A stretch of DNA of 64,000 nucleotides from Luteimonas wenzhouensis. GTDB taxonomy: Bacteria; Pseudomonadota; Gammaproteobacteria; Xanthomonadales; Xanthomonadaceae. Each line of letters begins with the position of its first letter. The first letter of the stretch is position 1. The stretch is taken from assembly GCF_007859305.1 (NCBI RefSeq), contig NZ_VOHE01000004.1:23132-87131 (forward strand), read 5' to 3'. The position numbers and the translations under genes are program-made. Of the stretch, positions 16,989 to 25,424 are shown in pieces. The notes under the pieces were generated by a model, which was not told the DNA's origin, did no database searches, and saw nothing but the letters and a program-made list of their open reading frames with translations.

Positions 16989-17109
16989 CGGCGCTGCGTC
17001 ACCGTCCCGGGGCGGTTGGCGGATGCTGGAAGCGTTCCCGTCGATGCGCCCTAGGGTACAGGTTCCCCGGCGCGGCAGGCGGCGGCCGGGTTCAGCCTGG
17101 TGAGCCGGC

Positions 17110-17115
17110 TACAAT
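17110..17115 (+). promoter_or_regulatory. -10-like TACAAT upstream of oleB
   Basis: A GCTACAAT box sits 28 bases before the oleB GTG. The same box precedes ubiJ and is a frequent extended -10 in this family. No good -35 is visible. Confidence 0.35.
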
Positions 17116-17142
17116 GCGCACCCCGTTCCCGCGTACGCGCCC

Positions 17143-18045
17143 GTGTCCTTCCCCGACTACGACTTCGCCAGCCACCGTTTCGAAGTGCGGCCGGGGATCC
17201 GGATGCACTACCTGGACGAGGGTCCGCGCGACGGCGAGGTGGTGCTGGCGCTGCACGGCAATCCCTCGTGGAGCTATTACTGGCGGCACCTGGTGCGCGG
17301 GCTGCGCGACCGCTACCGGGTGGTGGTGCCCGACCACGTCGGCATGGGCCTGTCGGACAAGCCCGACGACGACCGCGACGCGCTGCCGCGCTACGACTAC
17401 ACCCTGCAGTCGCGGGTGGACGACCTGCAGGCGCTGCTCGAGCACCTGGGCATCGACGGCCCGCTGACCCTGGCGGTGCACGACTGGGGCGGGATGATCG
17501 GCTTCGGCTGGGCGCTCGAACGCATGCCGCGGGTACGGCGCCTGGTGGTGCTCAACACCGCCGCGTTCCCGATGCCGGCCGGCAAGCCCATGCCCTGGCA
17601 GATCGCGCTGGGCCGCGACTACAACATCGGCGAACTGGTGATCCGCGGCTTCAACGCATTCTCGGCGGGCGCCTCGTGGCTGGGCGTGGAGCGGCGCATG
17701 CCGCGCGAGGTGCGCCGCGCCTACGTCGCGCCCTACGACAGCTGGGCCAACCGCATCGCCACCGTGCGCTTCATGCAGGACATCCCGCTGCGCCCGGGCG
17801 ACCGCGCCTGGCCGCTGGTGGAGGCCTCGGGCCAGCGCCTGCGCGAGTACGCCGACCGCCCCGCCTTCATCGGCTGGGGGCTGAAGGACTTCGTGTTCGA
17901 CCGCGATTTCCTCGCCCGTTTCCGGAGCGACTGGCCGCAGGCCGAGGTGCACGCCTTCGAGGACGCCGGCCACTACGTGCTCGAGGACCGGCACGAGGTG
18001 CTGGTGCCGGCAATCCGCGGCTTCCTCGACCGCCACCCGCTCTGA
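17143..18045 (+). CDS. oleB: OleB, beta-lactone decarboxylase (alpha/beta-hydrolase, haloalkane-dehalogenase-like)
   Basis: OleB performs the last step of olefin synthesis, releasing CO2 from a cis-beta-lactone to give the cis-alkene. The protein has 300 residues. Asp114 in AVHDWGG is the nucleophile, in the position known for X. campestris OleB. The oxyanion segment HGNPSWSYYW is at residues 38-47 and the catalytic His is in EDAGHYVLED. The Asp in place of Ser places it with haloalkane dehalogenases rather than esterases. Translation starts at GTG 17143. The cysteine-cluster gene lies between it and oleC on the opposite strand, so oleB and oleC are not directly adjacent. Confidence 0.95.
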   Translation: MSFPDYDFASHRFEVRPGIRMHYLDEGPRDGEVVLALHGNPSWSYYWRHLVRGLRDRYRVVVPDHVGMGLSDKPDDDRDALPRYDYTLQSRVDDLQALLEHLGIDGPLTLAVHDWGGMIGFGWALERMPRVRRLVVLNTAAFPMPAGKPMPWQIALGRDYNIGELVIRGFNAFSAGASWLGVERRMPREVRRAYVAPYDSWANRIATVRFMQDIPLRPGDRAWPLVEASGQRLREYADRPAFIGWGLKDFVFDRDFLARFRSDWPQAEVHAFEDAGHYVLEDRHEVLVPAIRGFLDRHPL

Positions 18046-18047
18046 GT

Positions 18048-18479
18048 TCAGGCCGCGATCGGCGGCAGCCGAGGCGCCGGGGGCGGATCGCCGTTGTCGT
18101 CGGGGCGGCCGTCATCGTCGTTGCCGGCGGCGTCGCGCCAGCGCCAGTCGGCGGCGGTGAGCGGCGCCAGGCCATGCGCGATCCGGGCCTGGTCGCACTG
18201 GCGGCTGGGCCGGCCGGATTCCCACGACGCCTCCACCTCGCGGCACACCGACGGCCGCCGCGGATGGATCGTGCAGCGCGAGTACTCGCCGATGCGCGCG
18301 TCCAGCGCCACGCAGCGCACCGGCTCGCTGCGGGTGCCGCGCATGCACAGCCGGTGTGCGTCCAGGCGCTCGGTCAGTTCCGCGGGCACGCCGCCTTCGG
18401 CGACCTCGTCCGATTCGAGCCAGTGGAAGGCGACGCGATAGCGCGTGCAGCACGCGCCACAACTCAGGCAGGGATGCAC
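18048..18479 (-). CDS. YkgJ-family cysteine-cluster protein
   Basis: This 143-residue protein starts at GTG 18479 with VHPCLSCGACCTRYRVAFHW, the signature of the YkgJ/UPF0153 cysteine-cluster family, which is thought to bind zinc or an Fe-S cluster. Further cysteines occur in RLCMRG, VRCVAL, SRCTIHPRRPSVCREV and RQCDQAR. The C-terminus is low-complexity and acidic. The function of the family is not known. It is convergent with oleB (2 bp apart) and divergent from oleC. Confidence 0.8.
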   Translation of the reverse strand: MHPCLSCGACCTRYRVAFHWLESDEVAEGGVPAELTERLDAHRLCMRGTRSEPVRCVALDARIGEYSRCTIHPRRPSVCREVEASWESGRPSRQCDQARIAHGLAPLTAADWRWRDAAGNDDDGRPDDNGDPPPAPRLPPIAA

Positions 18480-18562
18480 GGCGGCGGGCAGGATCTGGAT
18501 CGGGCGCGATTTTTCCCGGCCCGGCGGTGCCCGTGCAAGAGGCCCGCGCCGACAGGGCGGGC

Positions 18563-18568
18563 GATAAT
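18563..18568 (+). promoter_or_regulatory. -10-like GATAAT upstream of oleC
   Basis: A GATAAT hexamer lies 28 bases before the oleC ATG in the 116-bp divergent region shared with the cysteine-cluster gene. A convincing -35 is not seen. Confidence 0.35.
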
Positions 18569-18595
18569 GCCGGTTTTCGCGACCCGGACCCCGCC

Positions 18596-20272
18596 ATGGC
18601 CCAGGACCCGAGTGCCGCCCCGGCGCCCGATGCCCCATGCAACATCGCCGCCGCCCTGCCGCGCCTGGCCGCCCAGGCGCCCCACCGCGTGGCGATGCGC
18701 TGCCCGGGTCGCGACGGGCGCTACGGCCAGGCGCTCACCTATGGCGAACTCGACGCCCGCAGCGACGCGATCGCCGCGGGCCTGGCCCGGCGCGGGATCG
18801 TGCGCGGCACCCGCACGGTGCTGATGGTGCGGCCGACGCCGGAGTTCTTCCTGCTGATGTTCGCCCTGTTCAAGGCCGGCGCGGTGCCGGTGCTGGTGGA
18901 TCCGGGCATCGACCGGCGCGCGCTGCGGCAGTGCCTGGACGAGGCCAGGCCCGAGGCCTTCATCGGCATCCCGCTGGCGCAGTTGGCGCGGGTGCTGCTG
19001 GGCTGGGCGAAGTCGGCGCGGGTGCGGGTGACGACCGGGCGCTGGGCGCTGCTCGCCGATGCCACGCTGGCCCGGGTCGAGCGCGAGGGCACGGGCGCCG
19101 CGCCGCCGCCGGCCGACACCGGGGCGGACGACGTCGCCGCGATCCTGTTCACCAGCGGCTCGACCGGCGTGCCCAAGGGCGTGGTCTACCGCCATCGCCA
19201 CTTCGTCGCCCAGGTCGGGATGCTGCGCGACGCGTTCGGGATCGCACCGGGCGGGGTCGATTTCCCGACCTTCCCGCCGTTCGCGCTGTTCGATCCCGCG
19301 CTGGGGCTGACCTCGATCATTCCCGACATGGACCCCACCCGCCCGGCCGCGGCTGACCCGCGCAAGCTGCATGCGGCGATCGCCCGCTTCGGCGCCGACC
19401 AGCTGTTCGGTTCGCCGGCGCTGATGCGGGTGCTGGCCGACCATGGCGCGCCGCTGCCCACGCTGCGGCGCGTGACGTCGGCCGGCGCGCCGGTGCCGCC
19501 GGAGGTGGTGGCGCGGATGCTGGAACTGCTGCCGGACGATGCGCGGTTCTGGACGCCCTACGGCGCCACCGAATGCCTGCCGGTGGCGGTGATCGAGGGC
19601 CGCGAGCTGCTGTCGCTGCGCGAGCGCACCGAGCAGGGCGCCGGCACCTGCGTCGGCCGCCCGGTGCCGCCGAACGAGGTGCGCATCATCCGCATCGGCG
19701 ACGACCCGGTCGCGGAGTGGTCCGATGACCTGCTTGTCGCACCGGGCGAAGTGGGCGAGATCACCGTGGCCGGTCCCACCGCCACCGACGCCTACTTCAA
19801 CCGCGAGGCGCAGACCGCGCTGGCGAAGATCCGCGAGCGCCTGGCGGACGGTTCGGAGCGCATCGTGCATCGCATGGGCGACGTGGGCTGGTTCGATGCC
19901 GATGGCCGGCTGTGGTTCTGTGGACGCAAGTCGCAGCGGGTCGAGACCGCCGACGGGCCGCTGTACACCGAGCAGGTCGAGCCGGTGTTCAACGTCCATC
20001 CGGACGTGCGCCGCACCGCGCTGGTCGGCATCGGCGCGCCGGGCGCGCAGCGCGCGGTGCTGTGCGTCGAGGCCAATGCCGGCGTGCCCGCGGGCGAGCA
20101 CGCGCGCATCGAGCGCGAGCTGCGCGCGACCGGCGCGCGTTACCCGCACACCGCGCGCATCGACGCCTTCCTGTTCCATCCGCGCTTCCCGGTGGACATC
20201 CGCCACAATGCCAAGATCGGCCGCGAGAAGCTGGCCGCGTGGGCAGGCCAACGACTGGGAGGCGCGCAATGA
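18596..20272 (+). CDS. oleC: OleC, ATP-dependent beta-lactone synthetase (ANL superfamily)
   Basis: OleC activates a 2-alkyl-3-hydroxy fatty acid as an acyl-AMP and closes it to a beta-lactone, the OleB substrate. The 558-residue protein has the adenylation P-loop [10 protein letters not shown] (about residue 185), the YGATE motif ([11 protein letters not shown]), the hinge and ATP motif [23 protein letters not shown], and a C-terminal lysine region ([12 protein letters not shown]). ATG 18596 is chosen because the conserved protein begins there; the open frame extends upstream from 18356 without homology. Its TGA overlaps the oleD ATG, so oleC and oleD are translationally coupled. Confidence 0.95.
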   Translation: MAQDPSAAPAPDAPCNIAAALPRLAAQAPHRVAMRCPGRDGRYGQALTYGELDARSDAIAAGLARRGIVRGTRTVLMVRPTPEFFLLMFALFKAGAVPVLVDPGIDRRALRQCLDEARPEAFIGIPLAQLARVLLGWAKSARVRVTTGRWALLADATLARVEREGTGAAPPPADTGADDVAAILFTSGSTGVPKGVVYRHRHFVAQVGMLRDAFGIAPGGVDFPTFPPFALFDPALGLTSIIPDMDPTRPAAADPRKLHAAIARFGADQLFGSPALMRVLADHGAPLPTLRRVTSAGAPVPPEVVARMLELLPDDARFWTPYGATECLPVAVIEGRELLSLRERTEQGAGTCVGRPVPPNEVRIIRIGDDPVAEWSDDLLVAPGEVGEITVAGPTATDAYFNREAQTALAKIRERLADGSERIVHRMGDVGWFDADGRLWFCGRKSQRVETADGPLYTEQVEPVFNVHPDVRRTALVGIGAPGAQRAVLCVEANAGVPAGEHARIERELRATGARYPHTARIDAFLFHPRFPVDIRHNAKIGREKLAAWAGQRLGGAQ

Positions 20273-21279
20273 GGATCCTGGTGACCGGCGGCGGCGGTTT
20301 CCTCGGCCAGGCCCTGTGCCGCGGCCTGGTCGAACGCGGCCACGAGGTGGTGAGCTTCAACCGCGGACACTACCCCGCGCTCGATGCGCTGGGGGTGCGC
20401 CAGGTGCGAGGCGACCTCGCCGACGCGCAGGCGGTGCTCGAGGCCGCGCGCGGCGCCGAAGCCATCTTCCACAACGCCGCCAAGGCCGGCGCCTGGGGCG
20501 ATTACGACGGCTATTTCCAGGCCAACGTGGTCGGTACCCGGAACGTGCTGGCCGCCTGCCGCGCACTGGGAATCGGACGCCTGGTCTACACCTCCACGCC
20601 GAGCGTGACCCACCGGCGCACGCATCCGGTCGAAGGCGGGACCGCCGACACCGTGCCCTATGGCGAGGGTTTCAAGGCGCCCTACGCGGCGACCAAGACC
20701 ATCGCGGAAAAGGAAGTGCTGGCGGCGAACGGCAGCGAGCTGGCCGACGGCGCGCGCCTGGCGACGGTCGCGCTGCGCCCGCGCCTGATCTGGGGCCCGG
20801 GCGACCAGCAGATCCTGCCGCGCCTGGTCGAACGCGCGAAGGCCGGGCGCCTGCGCTTTGTCGGCGACGGCCGCAACCGCATCGACACCACCTACATCGA
20901 CAACGCCGCGCAGGCGCACTTCGATGCGTTCGAGCACCTCGCGCCGGGCGCGGCCTGCGCGGGCCGCGCCTACTTCATCAGCAACGGCGAGCCCAGGCCC
21001 ACGCGCGAGATCGTCAACGCGCTGCTCGAGGCTGCCGGCGCGCCGCGGGTCGAGGGCACGATCCCGTTCCCGGTCGCCTACGCGGTCGGCGCCCTGTGCG
21101 AAACGCTGTGGCCGCTGCTGCGGCTGCGCGGCGAGCCGCCGATGACGCGCTTCCTCGCCGAGCAACTCAGCACCACCCACTGGTACTCGATGGAGCCGGC
21201 GCGGCGCGATTTCGGCTACGTGCCGAAGGTCCCGATCGCCGAAGGCCTGGAGCGGCTGCGCGCGGCCTGGCGCGGCTGA
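20269..21279 (+). CDS. oleD: OleD, NADPH-dependent 2-alkyl-3-ketoalkanoic acid reductase
   Basis: OleD reduces the OleA product to the 2-alkyl-3-hydroxy acid that OleC uses. It is a 336-residue extended SDR. The Rossmann motif GGGGFLGQ is at residues 7-14, the catalytic serine region is VYTSTPSV, and the Tyr/Lys pair is in [11 protein letters not shown]. The C-terminal part contains the substrate-binding domain of 3-beta-HSD-like enzymes. ATG 20269 overlaps the oleC stop by four bases. OleB, C and D are known to form a large assembly in Xanthomonas, which fits the coupled translation. Confidence 0.95.
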   Translation: MRILVTGGGGFLGQALCRGLVERGHEVVSFNRGHYPALDALGVRQVRGDLADAQAVLEAARGAEAIFHNAAKAGAWGDYDGYFQANVVGTRNVLAACRALGIGRLVYTSTPSVTHRRTHPVEGGTADTVPYGEGFKAPYAATKTIAEKEVLAANGSELADGARLATVALRPRLIWGPGDQQILPRLVERAKAGRLRFVGDGRNRIDTTYIDNAAQAHFDAFEHLAPGAACAGRAYFISNGEPRPTREIVNALLEAAGAPRVEGTIPFPVAYAVGALCETLWPLLRLRGEPPMTRFLAEQLSTTHWYSMEPARRDFGYVPKVPIAEGLERLRAAWRG

Positions 21280-21468
21280 ACGGCAGCCTGCCGCGACGCG
21301 TCAGGGCGGCGTGAGCGTCGCGCCCTGGTGCCTTGATTTCATGCCCGCCGCGCCGCGCCTTCACGACGGACTCACCCCGCGCTCACCGGCCCACGACCGC
21401 GCGGTGCGTAGCGTTCCGCCTGCACACCATCACTGCGGCCGCGGGCCGCTGCACCGGAGACGCTCCCC

Positions 21469-21627
21469 ATGCTCAGATACGCCGTCATCTTCTTCGTCAT
21501 CGCCCTCATCGCCGCCGTCCTCGGCTTCAGCGGCGTGGCGGGCGCCGCCACCAACATCGCCTGGATCCTGTTCGTCGTGTTCGTGATCCTGGCCATCGTC
21601 TCGATGCTGCGCGGCCGCCGCGTCTAG
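21469..21627 (+). CDS. DUF1328 small membrane protein (YtjA-like)
   Basis: This 52-residue protein consists almost entirely of two hydrophobic helices ([20 protein letters not shown] and [18 protein letters not shown]) ending in RGRRV, the standard DUF1328/YtjA pattern. A GGAGA sequence precedes the ATG at a spacing of eight bases. It is predicted to sit in the inner membrane. Family members are often induced by stress; the molecular role is unknown. Confidence 0.88.
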   Translation: MLRYAVIFFVIALIAAVLGFSGVAGAATNIAWILFVVFVILAIVSMLRGRRV

Positions 21628-21655
21628 CGCCACCACGGGCAGTCGAGGACCGGAG

Positions 21656-21682
21656 GGCCCGCCGCGAGGCGGGCCTTCCTGC
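21656..21682 (+). terminator. Rho-independent-like terminator
   Basis: An 8-bp perfect stem (ggcccgcc / ggcgggcc) with a GCGA tetraloop, followed by ttcct, lies 29 bases after the DUF1328 stop codon. Confidence 0.6.
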
Positions 21683-21744
21683 GTCTGGCCGACGCCGGCC
21701 GTCCGCGACCGCCGCATGGACCGCGCCGGCGCCCGGCGCGCGGC

Positions 21745-21750
21745 TACAAT
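21745..21750 (+). promoter_or_regulatory. -10-like TACAAT just before ubiJ
   Basis: A GCTACAAT box ends six bases before the ubiJ ATG. If used, transcription would start at or near the ATG and the mRNA would be leaderless. Confidence 0.35.
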
Positions 21751-21755
21751 GCGGC

Positions 21756-22400
21756 ATGGCCTCGCCCATGCCTTCCCCCCTCGACGCACTCAAGCCGCTG
21801 GCCGGGCGCGCGCTCGAAGCCGCCCTCAACCGCGCGCTGGCACTGGACCCCGAGACGCGCGATGCGCTCGCGCGCCTGGACGGGCGCCATGTCAGCCTCG
21901 CGCTGGAAGCGCCCCTGCTGGCCCTGTCGCTGACGGTGTCCGGCGAGCGCCTGGCGGTGGGCCCAGTGGACGAGTCGGTCGAGCCCGATCTCGCGGTGCG
22001 CACCACCCTGGGCGGCCTGCTCGCCCAGCTGCCGTTGCTGCGCCGCGAGGAGTCCACGCCTCCGGGCCGCGTGCGCGTATCCGGCGACGCCGAGCTGGCC
22101 CGCCACCTCCAGCGCCTGGCCACCCGCTTCGATCCGGACTGGCAGCAGCCGTTCGTCTCGGTGTTCGGCGAGGTCGCCGGGGTGCAGCTGGCCAACGCCT
22201 TCGCCGGCGCCCTGCGCCAGCTGCGCGCGCTGGGCTCGGGCCTGGCCCGCAGCGCGGCCGAATTCGTGACCGAGGAATCGCGCGACGTGGTCGCGCGCGC
22301 CGAGCTCGACGCCTTCCTCGACGACGTCGACGCGCTGCGCGAGGACGCCGACCGGCTCGCCGCGCGGGTCGCGCGCCTGCGCCAGGGGAGCCCGGCTTGA
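21756..22400 (+). CDS. ubiJ: UbiJ, ubiquinone biosynthesis accessory factor (SCP2 domain)
   Basis: UbiJ is a lipid-binding accessory protein that, with UbiK, holds the ubiquinone biosynthesis complex. The 214-residue protein has an N-terminal SCP2-like sterol/lipid-binding domain ([20 protein letters not shown] to [17 protein letters not shown]) and a C-terminal helical, coiled-coil part ([28 protein letters not shown]), matching the family's normal size. The start at ATG 21756 is supported by the TACAAT box. Its stop overlaps the TTG start of ubiB, and ubiJ-ubiB adjacency is the standard order. Confidence 0.92.
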   Translation: MASPMPSPLDALKPLAGRALEAALNRALALDPETRDALARLDGRHVSLALEAPLLALSLTVSGERLAVGPVDESVEPDLAVRTTLGGLLAQLPLLRREESTPPGRVRVSGDAELARHLQRLATRFDPDWQQPFVSVFGEVAGVQLANAFAGALRQLRALGSGLARSAAEFVTEESRDVVARAELDAFLDDVDALREDADRLAARVARLRQGSPA

Positions 22401-24064
22401 GCACGCTGCTGCGCGCCGCGCGCATCGGCCGGGTGCTGCTGCGCTACCGCCTCGACGACCTGTTGGACGACACCCCGGCCGAGCGCTGGCTCAAACTGAT
22501 GCGGCCGTTCGTGCCGCGCGCCGCCGGCGACATCGCCGCGCGCTCGCGCGGCGCGCGCCTGCGCCTGGCGCTGCAGGAGCTGGGGCCGATCTTCGTCAAG
22601 TTCGGCCAGATCCTTTCCACCCGCCGCGACCTGCTGCCGCCCGACCTGGTGGACGAGCTGGCCCTGCTCCAGGACCAGGTGGCGCCGTTCGACGGCGACA
22701 CCGCGCGCTCGATCGTGGAATCCGAGCTGCAGGCGCCGGTGGACGTCCTGTTCGCCTCCTTCGACACCGAGCCGCTGGCCTCGGCCTCGATCGCCCAGGT
22801 CCACGCCGCCACCCTGCATCCGGTTGGCGACGCGCCGCCGCGCGAGGTCGTGGTGAAGGTGCTGCGCCCGGGCATCGACCGCCGCATCGCGCAGGACGTG
22901 GGCCTGCTGCGCAGCCTCGCCGCGCTGGTCGACCGCACCCATCCCAACGCCGACAAGATCCGCCCGCGCGAGGTCGTGGCCGAGATCGAGAACACGCTGG
23001 CGGCCGAGCTCGACCTGCAGCGCGAGGGCGCCAACGCCTCGGTCCTGCGCCGCAACTGGCTGCACTCGCCCGATCTCTACGTGCCCGAGCCGATCTGGAG
23101 CCACACCACCCAGCGCGTGCTCACGCTCGAACGCGTGCGCGGCATCAACAGCGACGACATCGCCGCGCTCGACGCCGCCGGCATCGACCGCAAGGCGCTC
23201 GCGGCCAAGGGCGTGCGGGTGTTCTACACCCAGGTGTTCCGCGACAACTTCTTCCACGCCGACGCCCACGCCGGCAACATCTGGGTCGATCCCGACCGCC
23301 GCGACAACCCGCGCTTCATCGCCCTGGACTTCGGGATCATGGGCCAGCTCTCGAGCGCGGACCAGTACTACCTCGCCGAGAACTTCATGGCGATCTTCAA
23401 CCGCGACTACCGCCGGGTCGCGGAGCTGCACGTCGAGGCCGGCTGGATGCCGGCGCACATCCGGATCGAGGAACTCGAGGCCGCGGCGCGCGCGGTGTGC
23501 GAGCCGTATTTCACCCGGCCGCTGTCGGAGATCTCGCTGGGCGAGGTGCTGGGCAAGCTGTTCCGCACCGCGCGCCGCTACGAGCTGACCCTGCAGCCGC
23601 AGCTGATCCTGATGCAGAAGACCCTGCTCACGATCGAGGGCATCGGCCGCCTGCTCGACCCGAAGATCGACATCTGGGCGGTGGCCCGCCCGGTGCTGGA
23701 GCGGATCCTGGCCGAGCGCTACAGCCCTCAGCGGCTGGCCGCCGAGCTCCGCCGCCGGGTGCCGGAGATGATGACCCGCGCGCCCGAGGTGCCGCGGCTG
23801 CTGCACGCCTGGCTGGAACAGCAGGTCGAGGGCCGGCACGAGCTGCAGATGCGCTCGCCGGACGTGGTGGCGATCAGCCACGCGCTGCGCGGCATGCAGC
23901 GCAGCATCGTGGCCGCGATCCTCGGCGTGGGGCTGCTGATCGTGGCCGCGGTGCTGTACGCGCTCGAGGCCGGCGGCCCCGCCTTCCTCGGCGTGCCGCT
24001 GTCGTCATGGGTGGCCGGCATCGGCGGCCTGTGGGCGATCCGCGCCGCGCTGCCCCGCCGCTGA
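22397..24064 (+). CDS. ubiB: UbiB, atypical kinase/ATPase for ubiquinone biosynthesis
   Basis: UbiB is a membrane-anchored ABC1/ADCK-type protein-kinase-like ATPase required for ubiquinone synthesis. The 555-residue protein has the KxGQ motif ([17 protein letters not shown]), the alanine-rich loop region ([11 protein letters not shown]), the catalytic-type [11 protein letters not shown] and the LDFGIMG metal-binding motif. Two transmembrane helices lie at the C-terminus (about residues 505-550). The start is TTG 22397, overlapping the ubiJ stop, with GGGGAG eight bases before it. The homologous region begins [16 protein letters not shown], which supports this start. Confidence 0.94.
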   Translation: MSTLLRAARIGRVLLRYRLDDLLDDTPAERWLKLMRPFVPRAAGDIAARSRGARLRLALQELGPIFVKFGQILSTRRDLLPPDLVDELALLQDQVAPFDGDTARSIVESELQAPVDVLFASFDTEPLASASIAQVHAATLHPVGDAPPREVVVKVLRPGIDRRIAQDVGLLRSLAALVDRTHPNADKIRPREVVAEIENTLAAELDLQREGANASVLRRNWLHSPDLYVPEPIWSHTTQRVLTLERVRGINSDDIAALDAAGIDRKALAAKGVRVFYTQVFRDNFFHADAHAGNIWVDPDRRDNPRFIALDFGIMGQLSSADQYYLAENFMAIFNRDYRRVAELHVEAGWMPAHIRIEELEAAARAVCEPYFTRPLSEISLGEVLGKLFRTARRYELTLQPQLILMQKTLLTIEGIGRLLDPKIDIWAVARPVLERILAERYSPQRLAAELRRRVPEMMTRAPEVPRLLHAWLEQQVEGRHELQMRSPDVVAISHALRGMQRSIVAAILGVGLLIVAAVLYALEAGGPAFLGVPLSSWVAGIGGLWAIRAALPRR

Positions 24065-24082
24065 CCCGTCGCCAACGGCGCC

Positions 24083-24499
24083 TCACGCGCCGCGTCGTCG
24101 AGTCCTTTCCAGCCATGCGCCCGCGCCGGCCTGCAGCGGCAGCCCGGCCAGCACGCCGATCGTGAACCAGGCGGGGAAGTCGCCCCACGCACCCAGCGCC
24201 CAGCGGATGGCGACCACGCCGACCGCCGCAAACAGCACGAGGACATGCAGGCCCTTGGCCACGGGCGCGAGCGCGGCGGCCAGCCAGGCGGCCGCGAGTC
24301 CGCCCAGCCACAGCCAGGCCAGGTCCGCGGCCAATCGCGCATCGCCGGCGAGCGCGGGGATCGCGTCGGACACGCGCGCGCCGGCCAGGTTGACCAGCAC
24401 CAGGGCGGCCAGCGCCAGCATGGTCGCGAGCGCGCTGCGGAAGAGGGTGGTCGTCACCTTCGCCAGGACACGTCTGAACGCCGAGGCCGCAGCGTACAC
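24083..24499 (-). CDS. hypothetical membrane protein
   Basis: This 138-residue protein has four predicted hydrophobic segments (around residues 18-40, 58-80, 83-103 and 107-125) and a basic C-terminus (ERTRRRGA). I do not recognise the family. GTG 24499 is the longest start; GTG codons a few residues later are also possible. It is convergent with ubiB (18 bp apart). Confidence 0.6.
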   Translation of the reverse strand: MYAAASAFRRVLAKVTTTLFRSALATMLALAALVLVNLAGARVSDAIPALAGDARLAADLAWLWLGGLAAAWLAAALAPVAKGLHVLVLFAAVGVVAIRWALGAWGDFPAWFTIGVLAGLPLQAGAGAWLERTRRRGA

Positions 24500-24637
24500 G
24501 CCAGGACGGCGATGGACAGCGCCGGGACGCCGCGGCGCGTGGCCGGCGCCTTGACCCGCCGTGCACGTTTCCTTCGCGCCGGCTGATCGCCGCGTCGCCT
24601 AGGCTGCGGCACTCCAACCCCCACCAGGAGCAGTGCG

Positions 24638-25207
24638 ATGAACCAGCTGGAAGACAAGCGCGTCGCGATCCTCGCCACCGACGGCTTCGAGCAGTCCGAG
24701 CTGTTCGAGCCGCTGGAGGCGCTGAAGGCGCAGGGCGCCACGGTCCACGTGGTGTCGCCCGGGAACGGCCCGCTGCAGGGCTTCGAACATTTCGACAAGG
24801 CCCGCCAGGTGCAGGTCGACGTCGGCCTCGACGATGCCGATGCCGGCGACTACGACGCGCTGGTCGTGCCGGGCGGCCTGTTCAACCCCGACGCCCTGCG
24901 CGCCAACGAACGCGCGCTGGCCTTCGTCCGCGGCTTCTTCGCCACGGGCAAGCCGGTGGGCGCGATCTGCCACGGGCCCTGGGTGCTGGCCGATGCCGAC
25001 GTGCTCGACGGCCGCACCGTCACCTCGGTGCCGAACATCCGCCGCGACCTCGAGCGCGCCGGCGCGACGTGGGTGGACGAGGAAGTGGTGGTGGACGAGG
25101 GCCTGGTCACCAGCCGCACGCCCGAGGACCTGCCCGCGTTCTGCGCCAAGCTGGTCGAGGAGGTTGCCGAGGGCCGGCACCGCGGGCAGTCGCGCTCGGC
25201 GGCCTGA
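24638..25207 (+). CDS. type 1 glutamine amidotransferase-like protein (DJ-1/PfpI family)
   Basis: This 189-residue single-domain protein has Glu18 (DGFEQSEL) and Cys111-His112 in the nucleophile elbow AICHGPW, the triad elements of PfpI and YhbO-type proteins. Family members have been described as intracellular proteases, chaperones or glyoxalase/deglycase stress enzymes. Which activity applies cannot be told from sequence. AGGAG lies eight bases before ATG 24638. The C-terminus GRHRGQSRSAA is slightly longer than usual. Confidence 0.88.
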   Translation: MNQLEDKRVAILATDGFEQSELFEPLEALKAQGATVHVVSPGNGPLQGFEHFDKARQVQVDVGLDDADAGDYDALVVPGGLFNPDALRANERALAFVRGFFATGKPVGAICHGPWVLADADVLDGRTVTSVPNIRRDLERAGATWVDEEVVVDEGLVTSRTPEDLPAFCAKLVEEVAEGRHRGQSRSAA

Positions 25208-25230
25208 CACCCACCGCTTCGCCACCCCCT

Positions 25231-25254
25231 GTAGGAGCGGCTTCAGCCGCGACC
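25231..25254 (+). repeat. REP element, forward member of an inverted pair
   Basis: This GTAG-headed element with the GCGGCT-TC-AGCCGC palindrome has the same 24 bases as the copy at 14615. It lies 23 bases after the PfpI stop. Confidence 0.88.
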
Positions 25255-25400
25255 GCGCGGATCGCAACGGCCGCGAGCCACCGGCCGCAGGCCCGCCGCT
25301 TCGACCGCGGCCGGGCGGATCGGGGCAGATGGCGCCTCGCACCTGCGCGCGGCGAGACAGCGCATGCGCATCCACGCCGGAAGGCGAAGCGGGCTCAGTC

Positions 25401-25424
25401 GGTCGCGGCTGAAGCCGCTCCTAC
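25401..25424 (-). repeat. REP element, reverse member of an inverted pair
   Basis: This exact reverse complement of the copy at 25231 lies about 146 bp away, making a REPIN-like pair that could fold into a long hairpin between convergent genes. Its GTAG end supplies the TAG stop codon of the CheX-type gene. Confidence 0.88.

Noticed and set aside
16712..17002. Separate small gene starting at GTG 17002 on the minus strand
   Set aside because: It overlaps the conserved heme oxygenase frame and reads as Arg/Ala/Thr-rich noise beyond the first few codons.
6704..17142. Prophage or transposon as carrier of the accessory block
   Set aside because: No integrase, transposase, phage structural gene, tRNA or direct-repeat ends were found at either boundary.
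22372..23881. Long minus-strand frame opposite ubiJ-ubiB
   Set aside because: It is His/Gln/Arg-rich without domains, and the plus strand encodes complete UbiB motifs.
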